From NCBI RefSeq assembly GCF_003253565.1, contig NZ_QKUF01000012.1, positions 124,001-188,000 of the forward strand: DNA of 64,000 bases, written 5' to 3'. Below the pieces are notes generated by a model. The model saw only the letters and a list, made by a program, of their open reading frames with translations, was not told the DNA's origin and searched no databases. Source of the DNA: Thermosporothrix hazakensis. GTDB taxonomy: Bacteria; Chloroflexota; Ktedonobacteria; Ktedonobacterales; Ktedonobacteraceae. Positions within the stretch are counted from its first letter, which is position 1. Every line of letters begins with the position of its first letter. The position numbers were made by a program, and so were the translations under genes. Below are positions 26,881-34,879 of this stretch, piece after piece.

Positions 26881-27192
26881 TTCTGGAATGTCAAGCCGCA
26901 AAGCACCCTTTTTCTCGCTTCCGACTCGATCTTTTCGCGTAACAGACTTCAATGATACATCTTCCTGTCACAGATTGTTTGTTCGTTCGTGCTCATGCTG
27001 AACATACACGACACTACAAAGTATCTGCGAAGGGATACCCATTTCAGCACCTCTCTGCTGCATCCTCTATGGCACTGAAAGATGTCTGTCAGATATGCTA
27101 TACTTTAAGTGGGGAGTGATATGGGGAACTACTGTTTTTTGTAGCTCGTGCCTGTTTCCACCTGAGTGAACGATCAACAAGGAGTGTATTTC

Positions 27193-27774
27193 ATGAGCGC
27201 AAAGAAGATCTTAATGCTTGTCGGCGACTATGTCGAAGACTATGAGGTCATGGTCCCGTTCCAGACACTGCTGACCGTCGGCCATACCGTTCATGCCATC
27301 TGTCCCGGCAAAGAAGCCGGCCAGACGGTACGCACAGCCGTTCACGACTTCGAGGGCGATCAAACATATAGCGAGAAACCCGGTCACAATTTTCAGCTCA
27401 ATGCCACCTTCGCGGAGGTGCGGGCAGAAGACTATGACGCGCTGGTGATCCCGGGTGGCCGCGCTCCCGAGTATATCCGGCTGGATGAAAAGGTGCTGGA
27501 TATCGTGCGCCATTTCGCCCGAGCGAACAAGCCCATTGCCGCTATCTGTCATGGAGCACAGGTGCTCGCGGCAGCAGGCGTACTGGAAGGAAGAACTTGC
27601 TCCTGCTACCCGGCGGTCAGCCCGGATGTCACCCGCGCGGGAGGCACCTATAAGGCGCTGGAGGCCAATCAAGCCTGCACCGATGGCAACCTTGTCACCG
27701 CTCCGGCCTGGCCCGCACATCCCGCCTGGCTGGCACAATTCCTTACGGTCCTCGGAACAAAGATCGAGCTCTAA
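27193..27774 (+). CDS. DJ-1/PfpI family protein
   Basis: A 193-residue flavodoxin-like protein of the DJ-1/PfpI superfamily (glyoxalase, deglycase-like or protease-like members). The nucleophile elbow is AAICHGAQVLA, with Cys119 followed by His120. The conserved acidic residue near the N-terminus is in the segment GDYVEDYEVMVPFQ. Other family landmarks are ALVIPGGRAPEYIR and VTAPAWPAHP. The residue pattern suggests an active cysteine, but the exact reaction cannot be assigned. The start at 27193 has AAGGAG 8 bases upstream; nine upstream codons are dismissed. A strong hairpin follows the stop. Confidence 0.92.
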   Translation: MSAKKILMLVGDYVEDYEVMVPFQTLLTVGHTVHAICPGKEAGQTVRTAVHDFEGDQTYSEKPGHNFQLNATFAEVRAEDYDALVIPGGRAPEYIRLDEKVLDIVRHFARANKPIAAICHGAQVLAAAGVLEGRTCSCYPAVSPDVTRAGGTYKALEANQACTDGNLVTAPAWPAHPAWLAQFLTVLGTKIEL

Positions 27775-27788
27775 TGGCCGCTCAAGCC

Positions 27789-27813
27789 GAGCAGGGACAC
27801 GTTTTCCCTGCTC
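27789..27813. terminator. Stem-loop between convergent genes
   Basis: Perfect 9-bp stem GAGCAGGGA (27789-27797) and TCCCTGCTC (27805-27813) with a 7-base loop, 15 bases after the DJ-1 stop. No U-tract in either direction. Confidence 0.5.
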
Positions 27814-27826
27814 AGGCAAGCGAGCG

Positions 27827-28651
27827 CTATATCACATCAAAATCGCTATAGACCTCATCCGTCAGATGCGTGCCCCAATCCTCCTGACCTTTGCGTACAT
27901 AACGAATCAACGCAATCAAGACTGGCACATTTGCAAACTTCTGAAGCGGCATCTGATACCATGATCGTTTCTCGCCCTTCTTTGAGATCGTGACCTCAGA
28001 GAAAATCTCTACGTCCGCCTCATCCCAGGGGAGCACCTCTTCGCCCTTCTTCAGGCCAGCTTGTGAAACGGTCAGTCCATTAAAGGGGAGCTCCTTGCCT
28101 GCCTTGAACTGTGCCAGCGCCTCAGGGATCAACGCCTTGTTGACTGCACGCTGTACCTGCTCACCGATCTCAAGCACGTCCGCAAACGTGTTATCAATCA
28201 TCAACTGCTTGCCATCTTTGCGCTGGAAAGCGAAAACATGATTGGTATGGCCCAGGTTATCGAGCTTCTCTGTATGAAGAATGGCGCTGATATCGTCCCA
28301 CCGAAATACCGTCAGCAAGCTTCTTTCCTGAAAAATAAAGCCGCGTTGATAGAGGTAGAGGCTATATTTTCGGCGTAAGATAGAACGAAACGATGTATAG
28401 GCAAAATAGCCACAGACAAGCGTGCCCACCAGGCCAACCGCGGCAAGATACCAGTTCTGAATACGCAGCACAGAAACGGTCGTCATGAGAAAGATGAGCG
28501 CACCAAAGGCAAAAACCAGGGCAAAAATCAGAAAAATAGTGATTTGAAAACCGGTCGGGCGGGCGCTCCCCTGAGCATCCCGCATATAGATCCCCAGGTG
28601 ATTTTCTTGCGCGAGTTGTTCTCTATTGCTTTCTACGTGTTGCTGCCTCAA
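27827..28651 (-). CDS. Membrane protein with PH-like soluble domain, DUF6585-like
   Basis: A 274-residue protein with two adjacent N-terminal helices (ITIFLIFALVFAFGALIFL and WYLAAVGLVGTLVCGYFAY), then a soluble domain. The soluble part reads as alternating strands and resembles bacterial PH-like domains: SLYLYQRGFIFQERS, TVFRWDDISAIL, FAFQRKDGKQLMIDNTF, then GLTVSQAGLKKGEEVLPW. I associate it with the DUF6585 type, with limited certainty. No catalytic motif. The start is unclear: TTG at 28651 has GGGA 10 bases upstream, while an ATG at 28585 has GGGGA close by and would drop 22 polar residues. Function unknown. Confidence 0.75.
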   Translation of the reverse strand: MRQQHVESNREQLAQENHLGIYMRDAQGSARPTGFQITIFLIFALVFAFGALIFLMTTVSVLRIQNWYLAAVGLVGTLVCGYFAYTSFRSILRRKYSLYLYQRGFIFQERSLLTVFRWDDISAILHTEKLDNLGHTNHVFAFQRKDGKQLMIDNTFADVLEIGEQVQRAVNKALIPEALAQFKAGKELPFNGLTVSQAGLKKGEEVLPWDEADVEIFSEVTISKKGEKRSWYQMPLQKFANVPVLIALIRYVRKGQEDWGTHLTDEVYSDFDVI

Positions 28652-29087
28652 ATACTCTGTATCCCTTTCTGATTCCAGGTGCCAATAATACCCGGTTCCT
28701 TCTAGTAGTAGTCATAAGCAAGAATCCAATCAGGCAGTATTGTAGCACAGCCGGGCGATTGGAAGATAGGGCATGCTTTATGGAAAAAGACCTCCCGTGC
28801 ATGAGACAGAATATAGCCCGAAAGTACATGTAAAAGTCTCTTTGCTTGCGCCCTCACACACCGCCAAACCCTTCCTTCTCCATGAAAGCGAACAGCCAGA
28901 TACTGATACTGCAGAGAAAGCGATCTGCCAGCATACCACACAGAAAGCAAAGCAATCATTCAAATTGTAGCAATTACGCTTTCTCTATTCTGTGTTTCGT
29001 TCTACTTACACTTGCAAGGAAGCACAGAATAGCGTACGCTATTGATAGATCTTTCGCTCGTTATCAGTAAAAAAGAAGGAATGCCGA
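28652..29087. other. Divergent intergenic region
   Basis: About 435 bases between two divergent genes. Nothing coding is supported; short frames on both strands have no ribosome site. It holds the perfect palindrome described next and presumably the promoters of both flanking genes. Confidence 0.5.
29028..29043. promoter_or_regulatory. 16-bp perfect palindrome, operator candidate
   Basis: AATAGCGTACGCTATT is self-complementary over all 16 bases and ends 44 bases before the start of the 197-residue unknown protein, a position expected of a repressor or activator site. Confidence 0.4.
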
Positions 29088-29681
29088 ATGAGTGACAAAA
29101 AAATGCCCCCTCTTCCTGAAGAGGCCTTAGGAATGTACGAGCGTAACCATACCGGAATGACCTATCTTGAACACTTCATTCATGAGTTGCTGCTTGCGGC
29201 AAATGAGCTTGAACAGTTTCAGCAAGCTGAAGAATACAGAGCCCGCTTTGAGCCGCGTGAGGATATGAAGCTCGCGCCAATTGTGATTCAGAAACAGGGA
29301 AATCGCACGATTTTTGTCACGATCTCCAATAAGACAGGGAAGCCGTTGAGCGCCTATGTTTTACAGGACGGAGCCTACCATGCGCTTGGATTAATGCCTA
29401 CAGTCCATCATCCGGCAACCGAGTCAGGCTTCAGTATGCGCTATTTCCACACCCTGTCCGATGAAGAAAAACATCTGCTCTGTCGCTTTATCTACTGGGA
29501 TATCAAGGTGCAGCGGCAGAAAGGATTTTTGCAGCATATCCGCATGGAAAAAGCGCCTCAACTGGGTTCGCTCCCCTCCAACGACGTCTGGGATGATGCC
29601 AGCAGACTGATACGAGAACGCACCGAAGGCCCATGCGCTGGCAACCAGACGGCAAAAGATGATATGATAGAGCAAAATTGA
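29088..29681 (+). CDS. Uncharacterised soluble protein
   Basis: A 197-residue protein I do not recognise. A helical N-terminus (TYLEHFIHELLLAANELEQFQQAEEYRARFEP) is followed by a beta-rich middle (APIVIQKQGNRTIFVTISN, AYVLQDGAYHALGLMP) and a polar C-terminus. There is no signal peptide or membrane segment. The ribosome site AAGGA precedes the ATG. It is followed after 43 bases by the HIT-family gene in the same direction, but a hairpin lies between. Codon usage and the ribosome site support it as a real gene; function is unknown. Confidence 0.75.
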   Translation: MSDKKMPPLPEEALGMYERNHTGMTYLEHFIHELLLAANELEQFQQAEEYRARFEPREDMKLAPIVIQKQGNRTIFVTISNKTGKPLSAYVLQDGAYHALGLMPTVHHPATESGFSMRYFHTLSDEEKHLLCRFIYWDIKVQRQKGFLQHIRMEKAPQLGSLPSNDVWDDASRLIRERTEGPCAGNQTAKDDMIEQN

Positions 29682-29696
29682 GAGCGTTTTGCTCTC
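29671..29696 (+). terminator. Alternative hairpins after unknown gene
   Basis: Two mutually exclusive perfect stems overlap the stop codon region: AGCAAAA (29671-29677) with TTTTGCT (29687-29693), and GAGAGC (29680-29685) with GCTCTC (29691-29696). No downstream U-tract. Possible terminator or intercistronic processing element. Confidence 0.4.
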
Positions 29697-29724
29697 CCGC
29701 ATTCCATCTCTACAGGAGCAGCGC

Positions 29725-30180
29725 ATGAGTGAGTGTATATTCTGCGATATTATTGCAGGAAAAGCACCGGCGAGTATGGTCTATCAAGACGACCAGGTCT
29801 GCGCCTTTATGACGATTGGTCCGATCAATCCCGGTCATGTCCTGATTGTTCCCACACAGCATTTCGAGAAGCTGACGGATATGGACGAAGAAACCGGCGC
29901 ACGCCTGTTTGCCGTCACGATGCGGGTGGCAAAAGCGCTCAGGCGCTCCGGGCTCCGCTGTGAAGGGCTCAATCTCTTTCTGGCCGAAGGTGAAGTTGCA
30001 TTTCAATCCGTTTTTCACGCGCATATACACATTATTCCGCGCTTTAGTGGTGATGGCTTTGCCCTGCTTGTCGAGGAGAAAGAGCCTCCACGCGAAGAAC
30101 TGGACCAGATCGCAGTACAGCTTCGAGAGGCGCTTGAAGCCCGAGGCATGCCTGAAAACAACAAAGCAATACAGGAATAA
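29725..30180 (+). CDS. HIT-family nucleotide hydrolase
   Basis: A 151-residue histidine-triad protein, likely hydrolysing nucleoside phosphoramidates or dinucleoside polyphosphates. The triad is His98-x-His100-x-His102 in FHAHIHIIPRF; Cys4 and Cys7 in SECIFCDII are the usual zinc-binding or structural pair. INPGHVLIVPTQH and GLNLFLAEGEVAFQSV are standard HIT core. The start at 29725 is supported by CAGGAG 6 bases upstream; the upstream in-frame codons are not conserved. Only 8 bases separate it from the acetyltransferase gene, so the two are probably co-transcribed. Confidence 0.95.
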   Translation: MSECIFCDIIAGKAPASMVYQDDQVCAFMTIGPINPGHVLIVPTQHFEKLTDMDEETGARLFAVTMRVAKALRRSGLRCEGLNLFLAEGEVAFQSVFHAHIHIIPRFSGDGFALLVEEKEPPREELDQIAVQLREALEARGMPENNKAIQE

Positions 30181-30188
30181 AGCAATAT

Positions 30189-31448
30189 ATGAGTGATTCG
30201 ATTCTCGTACGTCCCCTTACCACCCTTGAAGAAATGCGCACGCAGGTCTATATGGCCGATAGGGCGTTCTCTTCCGAACCCTCGGAGGAAAGCGCGCGGC
30301 GCTGGTTAACCTACCTGACAGCTGCACCAGACTTCTACCCTGAGATGATGCGCGGCGCATTCGCCGATGGACAGCAGGCAGGGGGCTATCTTTTCCTCAA
30401 ACGCACGTTGCGTATGGGCGCAGCGCGTATCCCGGCTGGCTGCCTGGGAGCAGTCGTCACCTCTCCCGAGTATCGCAAGCGTGGAGTTGCCCGGGCGCTG
30501 ATGCAGGATGCTATCGAGTTTGCCAACGCGAACCGCCTTCCACTGTTGCTGCTGGATGGTATCCCTAATTTTTATTATCGCTTTGGCTACATCGATATTT
30601 ACGATACTACCATGCTACGGGTAGAACGCGGCTCACTGCGCCAATGGGCAGATTCGCTCTCCGGCTATACAACCCGGCAGGCCACCGCGGAAGATGCGGC
30701 AACCGTGTATACGCTCTATCAGCAGCACTACGCGGGCTATACAGGCAGCTTCGATTTCTCGCTTGAGATCTTCCAGCATCGGTTCTCACCACAAAAGTAC
30801 CTGCTTGCAATCAGGCCAGATGGACAGGTCGCGGGCTATGCTACGTCTCCTGAGAAACAGCCGGAACGGATCACGGAAATCGCCGCCGAGACGCCCGAGG
30901 CGCTGCTTGCGCTGTTGCAGGAACAGGACCGCCGCAGCGCACAGGTCACCGAGCCGCTCACCTGTCTGCTTCCTCAACGCTCGCTGATGGCAGACTGGTT
31001 GATCCAGCTTCTCAGAGCAACAGGGCCGCATAAGGAGCTCGCTGCCAACGAATGGTCAGTACAAACCCAGATCAATCATCAGCGCTTTGCAGGCTGGATG
31101 GGCCGTCTGAACAGCCTGGCCGGTTTCCTGCACGCTATCCTTCCAGAGCTTCAGGCGCGTTGGGAACGCTCGCTTGCTCACTGGAACGGCAGCATCACGC
31201 TCATCATCGAGCAGGAAAGCTGCACGCTGCACTGTGCAGGCAGAAGCGTCGAGTTGAGCGACACCGCTGCACAGGCACCCGCACTCCAGTTCACACCACA
31301 ACTGTTCCTGCAACTGGCGTTCGGCTATCGCTCCCTGCAACACGTGCTGAGCGAGACAGGCCAGCGCTTGCCGTTTGAAGCACAGCAGGCACTCTCGATA
31401 CTCTTCCCGCCAGATCATACCTTTATCCCGGCAAGTGATTGGTTCTAA
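30189..31448 (+). CDS. Eis-like GNAT acetyltransferase with SCP2-type C-terminus
   Basis: A 419-residue protein in the layout of Eis enzymes: an N-terminal GNAT domain, a second degenerate GNAT-like region, and a C-terminal sterol-carrier-like domain. The acetyl-CoA loop is visible in LGAVVTSPEYRKRGVARALM, and LLLLDGIPNFYYRFGYIDI matches the Eis core. The C-terminal part (SITLIIEQESCTLHCAGRSV and the terminal QALSILFPP) is SCP2-like. Eis proteins acetylate amines, including aminoglycosides and lysines, but the substrate here is not known. It follows the HIT gene by 8 bases. A long hairpin lies just after the stop. Confidence 0.88.
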   Translation: MSDSILVRPLTTLEEMRTQVYMADRAFSSEPSEESARRWLTYLTAAPDFYPEMMRGAFADGQQAGGYLFLKRTLRMGAARIPAGCLGAVVTSPEYRKRGVARALMQDAIEFANANRLPLLLLDGIPNFYYRFGYIDIYDTTMLRVERGSLRQWADSLSGYTTRQATAEDAATVYTLYQQHYAGYTGSFDFSLEIFQHRFSPQKYLLAIRPDGQVAGYATSPEKQPERITEIAAETPEALLALLQEQDRRSAQVTEPLTCLLPQRSLMADWLIQLLRATGPHKELAANEWSVQTQINHQRFAGWMGRLNSLAGFLHAILPELQARWERSLAHWNGSITLIIEQESCTLHCAGRSVELSDTAAQAPALQFTPQLFLQLAFGYRSLQHVLSETGQRLPFEAQQALSILFPPDHTFIPASDWF

Positions 31449-31452
31449 ACGG

Positions 31453-31485
31453 TCAAGGTAGCAAGAGCATCTCTTGTTACCTTGA
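31453..31485 (+). terminator. Long stem-loop after Eis-like gene
   Basis: A 15-bp stem, TCAAGGTAGCAAGAG (31453-31467) and CTCTTGTTACCTTGA (31471-31485), contains one G-T pair and only a 3-base loop. It begins 4 bases after the stop. No T-run follows, so termination would be unusual or factor-dependent. Confidence 0.55.
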
Positions 31486-31582
31486 TAGAACCTCTGCGCT
31501 TTCAGCATGTGCTATACTCAAACTAGATCGAAGAGAGCATCTGTCTCTATGCAGCACATTGCACGCGAAGGGGCGCAGTTCC

Positions 31583-32089
31583 ATGAGCACAACATCACGA
31601 AGCAACAACCCTATCAATATCGGTCCCCGTGGGCTTACATGGCGTCTCGGGCTGATTTTCGGGCTCTTTGCTGCTCTGCTCAATATCCTCGTCTCGCTGG
31701 TTCTGCCGCAAATTAGCACCTACGCACTTGCCATTAACCTGGTCTGTCCTTTTCTCCTGTTCCTGATCGCGGGCTATCTGGCCTCACGGCAGACCGGCAG
31801 AACGCGCACCGGCACAGGGGTGGGTCTATGGGCAGGCTTTGTCGCGGGAGTAATCGCGTTCATGGTCTCGCTCATCTCGATGTGGTTCAACTATAGCCAG
31901 CTCAGCATGCTCAAGAAGCAACTACAAAGCACATTGGCAGCAAGCTATACGCCCCTGGACCCATTGCTCACGGCGATGCTGCTGATTGCGGGCCTCGGCT
32001 TTCTCATCAGCCTGCTGCTCGGGCTGTGCGCCGGGACTATCGGCGGCTCAATGGGACACAATCGAGCAACCAGAGCGCCAAAACTCTAG
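31583..32089 (+). CDS. Four-helix membrane protein, tandem paralogue 1
   Basis: A 168-residue membrane protein: a short polar N-terminus, GLTWRLGLIFGLFAALLNIL, further helices, the motif LIAGYLASRQTGRTRTGTGV after helix two, a long helix, and a Gly-rich last helix (GLCAGTIGGSMG). It shares layout and motifs with the next two genes: a helix starting LxFG, the AGYLAxxxT loop followed by TGTG, and a final AGxxGAIGG-like helix. Family not recognised. The start at 31583 has AAGGGG upstream; the frame continues upstream to 31439, which overlaps the previous stop region and is not conserved. Function unknown; small Gly-rich helices suggest oligomerisation in the membrane. Confidence 0.75.
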   Translation: MSTTSRSNNPINIGPRGLTWRLGLIFGLFAALLNILVSLVLPQISTYALAINLVCPFLLFLIAGYLASRQTGRTRTGTGVGLWAGFVAGVIAFMVSLISMWFNYSQLSMLKKQLQSTLAASYTPLDPLLTAMLLIAGLGFLISLLLGLCAGTIGGSMGHNRATRAPKL

Positions 32090-32253
32090 CTTATTACCCC
32101 GGTTCTCCTTCATTCAATTACTATGTTTGATCTCCCCGCAATGCACCGCTTTGACTGAAACTGTTTCCTGAGCAATGACGTATGTATATATACGATACAA
32201 AAAAATTTTTACTTGTTTTACACTCTATTGTTGTATGAAGAAAGAGGTATAAA

Positions 32254-32769
32254 GTGAATTATCCGACGACTCAATCACGTAGCCGTGTGATCTGGCAGAT
32301 AGGTGCTCTCTTCGGCATCATTCTGGGAGTGATCCAGCTCGTTTTTCTCTTTTTCCTCAATGGAGTGATCCCGTTCGCGGGGATTATCAATATCATTGTC
32401 TCCGCTATCGTCCTGTTTTTTGCCGGCTATCTGGCAGCGCAGAAGACCTTTACGGTCGGCACCGGAGCGCTAGCAGGTCTGGTTGCCGGAGCCATCAGCG
32501 GCATTATCGGGCTGATTGTCTCTATCATCGTGGTGCTGGTTAACCCGGAACTGATTCAGAAAGCAACAAACATCGTACAACAGTCCGGAAACACCGGCAA
32601 CCTCTCTCAAGGCGATATTCAAGCAGCAATCATGGGTGGTTTGATCATCGCCTTTATTATCGGCCTGCTGTTCCTGGTTGCCCTGGGAGCCGGAGTCGGC
32701 GCGATTGGTGGTGTTGTCGGCAAACAAAGCACACCCCATAACGACGCTCCTCCGACGCCTGTCGCATAA
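32254..32769 (+). CDS. Four-helix membrane protein, tandem paralogue 2
   Basis: A 171-residue protein starting at GTG with AGAGG 7 bases upstream. It is very similar to the next gene from its first codon: the SRVIWQ opening, a first helix GALFGIILGVIQLVFLFFLN, FFAGYLAAQKTFTVGTGALAG, a helix rich in Ile/Val, a short polar loop with Gln/Asn, and a C-terminal GAGVGAIGGVVGK. No catalytic residue pattern or known family. The Gly-rich last helix and the TGxLAGLVAG repeat recall membrane-inserting or oligomerising proteins, but that is only an impression. A terminator follows. Confidence 0.75.
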   Translation: MNYPTTQSRSRVIWQIGALFGIILGVIQLVFLFFLNGVIPFAGIINIIVSAIVLFFAGYLAAQKTFTVGTGALAGLVAGAISGIIGLIVSIIVVLVNPELIQKATNIVQQSGNTGNLSQGDIQAAIMGGLIIAFIIGLLFLVALGAGVGAIGGVVGKQSTPHNDAPPTPVA

Positions 32770-32830
32770 AGAGAGCAAGCGAGAGATTCTCTGCGCTTGA
32801 GCAGGATGAAAGACAATACAGCAGAGAACG

Positions 32831-32860
32831 CCCCGCCTCCTCGCGAGCGCGGGGTTTTGT
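32831..32860 (+). terminator. Intrinsic terminator after paralogue 2
   Basis: Stem CCCCGC (32831-32836) and GCGGGG (32849-32854), followed immediately by TTTTGTTCT. Confidence 0.75.
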
Positions 32861-33034
32861 TCTGCCCCTTCATAGCAGGCAACTGAAACTGCTTCTCATG
32901 CGGAAGGAATCACTCCCGAGCACTGAAAGCAATGGTAACCATGCGCACAGGAAGAGGTGTATATTCCCTCCTGTTTTTATCCTCTCTTTTTATGTAGTCT
33001 TTTCAAGGGTTTTCCTTAAAAATAAGGTAGCATA

Positions 33035-33063
33035 TTTACTTTTGCTTCTGTTTGTTTTATACT
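33035..33063 (+). promoter_or_regulatory. Candidate sigma-70 promoter of paralogue 3
   Basis: TTTACT (33035-33040) and TATACT (33058-33063) are separated by 17 bases, 32 bases before the GTG start. The -10 box has a counterpart (TACACT) in front of paralogue 2. Confidence 0.5.
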
Positions 33064-33094
33064 CTTCCATCATCAAAAGGAAGAGGTAATAACT

Positions 33095-33673
33095 GTGAAT
33101 TCCCCTGTGACTCAACCCCGTAGCCGGGTCATCTGGCAAACAGGTGCTCTCTTTGGTGTCATCCTGGGAGCGATCCAGCTCATTTTTGTCTTTCTCATTG
33201 ACGCGGTGCTTCCCGTATCGAAGCTGCTCAACGTGCTTATCTCCGTCATTGTTCTCTTTTTCGCTGGCTTTCTGGCGACCCGGAAGACAGGTAAGATCAG
33301 CACCGGAACGCTTGCAGGTCTGGTAGCAGGAATGGTAAGCGGCCTGATCGGTCTGCTTGGCTCTATTCTTTTTGTAACGCTCAATCCCGATATGGTGCAT
33401 ACCCTCGCAAGCCAGACAGCGCAAATTGTGCAGCAATCGCAAGGGAACGCAGCCAGCAAGGAGGCACTCGAAAACGCATTCGTTACAGGCCTGATCATCG
33501 GCTATAGTGTCGGGGCGCTTTTTTCTGTGGGCCTGGGAGCAGGCGTCGGCGCTATTGGGGGAGCAATCGGCAAGCCGCGCACACCAGCTCACATGATGCC
33601 ACCTGTGCAGCAGCCATACAACAGCAATCCCTACAACCATGCCCCCGATAACAACGCACCACCGACCGCATAA
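33095..33673 (+). CDS. Four-helix membrane protein, tandem paralogue 3
   Basis: A 192-residue protein with a GTG start and AAGAGGT upstream. The first 130 residues parallel paralogue 2: SRVIWQTGALFGVILGAIQL, LFFAGFLATRKTGKISTGTL, AGLVAGMVSGLIGLL, and a final helix GLGAGVGAIGGAIGKP. Unlike its sisters it ends in a hydrophilic Pro/Asn/Gln/Tyr-rich tail (PPVQQPYNSNPYNHAPDNNA), probably cytoplasmic or exposed. Function unknown. A terminator follows directly and a possible 25-codon ORF with a similar Pro/Gln/Val character lies just beyond it. Confidence 0.75.
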   Translation: MNSPVTQPRSRVIWQTGALFGVILGAIQLIFVFLIDAVLPVSKLLNVLISVIVLFFAGFLATRKTGKISTGTLAGLVAGMVSGLIGLLGSILFVTLNPDMVHTLASQTAQIVQQSQGNAASKEALENAFVTGLIIGYSVGALFSVGLGAGVGAIGGAIGKPRTPAHMMPPVQQPYNSNPYNHAPDNNAPPTA

Positions 33674-33683
33674 GACAACAAAA

Positions 33684-33723
33684 GGGAGAACGAGCCGTCT
33701 TTGTCTCGCTCTCCCTCCTTTTT
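33684..33723 (+). terminator. Intrinsic terminator after paralogue 3
   Basis: Stem GGGAGA-a-CGAG (33684-33694) and CTCG-c-TCTCCC (33705-33715) with one A-C mismatch, followed by TCCTTTTT. Confidence 0.8.
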
Positions 33724-33740
33724 AAGTAAGGAGAAAGGAA

Positions 33741-33818
33741 GTGGAAATCATGCACCAGGGTGTCGCGCCCCGGCGTATTCCCTATGCCCCGCCTCAAGTG
33801 GTACAGCCCGCACAATGA
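33741..33818 (+). CDS. Possible 25-residue Pro-rich small protein
   Basis: A GTG at 33741 has a perfectly spaced AAGGAG (33728-33733) and opens a 25-codon frame ending in TGA: MEIMHQGVAPRRIPYAPPQV, then VQPAQ. It begins just after a terminator. The Pro/Gln/Val composition echoes the tail of paralogue 3, so it could be a small gene or a remnant of a further copy. A TATA-like promoter was not found, and expression is unproven. Confidence 0.35.
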   Translation: MEIMHQGVAPRRIPYAPPQVVQPAQ

Positions 33819-33999
33819 CTGCACCCGAAACCTCCTATCAGGGTAGAGAATAAAGATACCACCACATCAATTATAAGAATAAAACGCGAAAAGCCAAATC
33901 TATTACTTAAATATGCCTCCTCTTCTATTATTCGAATCTTCAAAAAAAATCTATTTCACCTCAACACCATCTGGCACTGAATCCGCATTAAGAGCTTGC
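33819..33999. other. Intergenic region, AT-rich
   Basis: About 180 bases of AT-rich sequence between the small ORF and the convergent GNAT gene. Nothing recognisable beyond A/T tracts. Confidence 0.4.
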
Positions 34000-34512
34000 T
34001 CAATGCCTGGCTTCTTGCTGAGGCATATCAACCGTACGCACATAGATCGCGCAGGGATTACCGGGCATCCAGCCGGGGAATGGATCAATAATTTCAAGGC
34101 ATTCAAAGTGATGAGCTTCATAAAAGGCGCGAGTCGGCTGATAGTTATCACCATTCGCCAGCGGAGCCAGCGTCTTGACCTCGATCAGGCGAACGCCCTG
34201 ACGCCGACAGGAGGCCAGAAACGTCATCATAAGCATTGAGCCGATTCCCTGCCGCTGAAATGCCTCGGAGACCGCAAGCCAGAGAATTTCGGCCAGCGCC
34301 TGAGACTTGCGCCGAGCGACCAGGAAACCGACAATCTGTCCCTCTCGCTCGGCCACAAAGGTCTCATGCCGGGCAAGGTCAAGACGCATCGCGCCTTCAA
34401 CGGCCTCACGGGTAAAAAAGTCAGGGAGCGATAGCGCAATAGTAAGACAGCTCGCCTGCTCTGCACTGCCAGCAGCACGACGAACAGTCGAGCCCACAGC
34501 AAATGGTTCCAT
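34000..34512 (-). CDS. GNAT-family N-acetyltransferase
   Basis: A 170-residue single GNAT domain. Motif A is seen as ILWLAVSEAFQRQGIGSMLM, with the acetyl-CoA pyrophosphate loop QRQGIG. The preceding strand AEREGQIVGFLVARR and the downstream VRLIEVKTLAPLANGDNY, RAFYEAHHFECLEII are typical of small-molecule or peptide acetyltransferases. The substrate cannot be predicted. Start: an ATG at 34512 with AAGGGA 6 bases upstream; a GTG 27 bases earlier lacks a ribosome site. No operon partner is obvious. Confidence 0.9.
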   Translation of the reverse strand: MEPFAVGSTVRRAAGSAEQASCLTIALSLPDFFTREAVEGAMRLDLARHETFVAEREGQIVGFLVARRKSQALAEILWLAVSEAFQRQGIGSMLMMTFLASCRRQGVRLIEVKTLAPLANGDNYQPTRAFYEAHHFECLEIIDPFPGWMPGNPCAIYVRTVDMPQQEARH

Positions 34513-34879
34513 GCAATATCCCTTCACAGCTATGCCCACAGCTTGAAAGCCGGGGAGGAATAGACCCGCTGCAACAGCGTCATAGGAGTGTCAAAGAGAG
34601 AAAAGCAGAGGCTTCCTCTCAAAAACAACAAGCTCTTCAGAATACCTGACACACTCTTCCTTAGATGATACCATCGACGACATGCAACAAGAGCTGGTTG
34701 CGCATTGAAATGCCATACGCGTCAAACGGAGAACGCTTCTCATCCGGCAGGACCGGGGCACGTGTCAATTGCCCCTGATGTGTCGGACAGGGAAGCTAAA
34801 GCAGTCCCCCGGTGAAGGGGGCTGAGGTGCGGGGGAATCCAGACACAGGCCTCCTCCTTCACGTGGAAGTGACTGACAG
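34513..34879. other. Intergenic region with repeat-like GC-rich segment
   Basis: About 365 bases without a gene. The part nearest the GAF gene (about 34795-34865) is GC-rich, hairpin-forming and unlike its surroundings; it may be a dispersed repeat or simply the GAF terminator. Confidence 0.45.
34802..34824 (-). terminator. G/C stem-loop downstream of GAF gene
   Basis: CAG-T-CCCCC (34802-34810) pairs with GGGGG-CTG (34817-34824), with one bulged T. Leftwards it is followed by CTTTAGC, a weak U-tract. It lies 56 bases after the GAF stop. Confidence 0.45.

Larger units (their letters stand above)
26423..27192. other. AT-rich divergent intergenic region between PKS and DJ-1 genes
   Basis: About 770 bases with no credible gene and much lower GC than either flank. 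It contains the PKS leader, several inverted repeats described separately, T-rich tracts near 26750, and a TATACT box (27099-27104) about 90 bases before the DJ-1 start with only a poor -35 match. The composition suggests a regulatory or horizontally acquired stretch. Confidence 0.6.
32770..33094. other. Intergenic leader between paralogues 2 and 3
   Basis: About 325 bases without a gene. It holds the terminator of paralogue 2 and a promoter (33035-33063). The 40 bases before the start resemble those before paralogue 2 (TTTTAYACTC, then an AAGAGGT ribosome site and GTGAAT), so the duplication included the leader. Confidence 0.6.
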
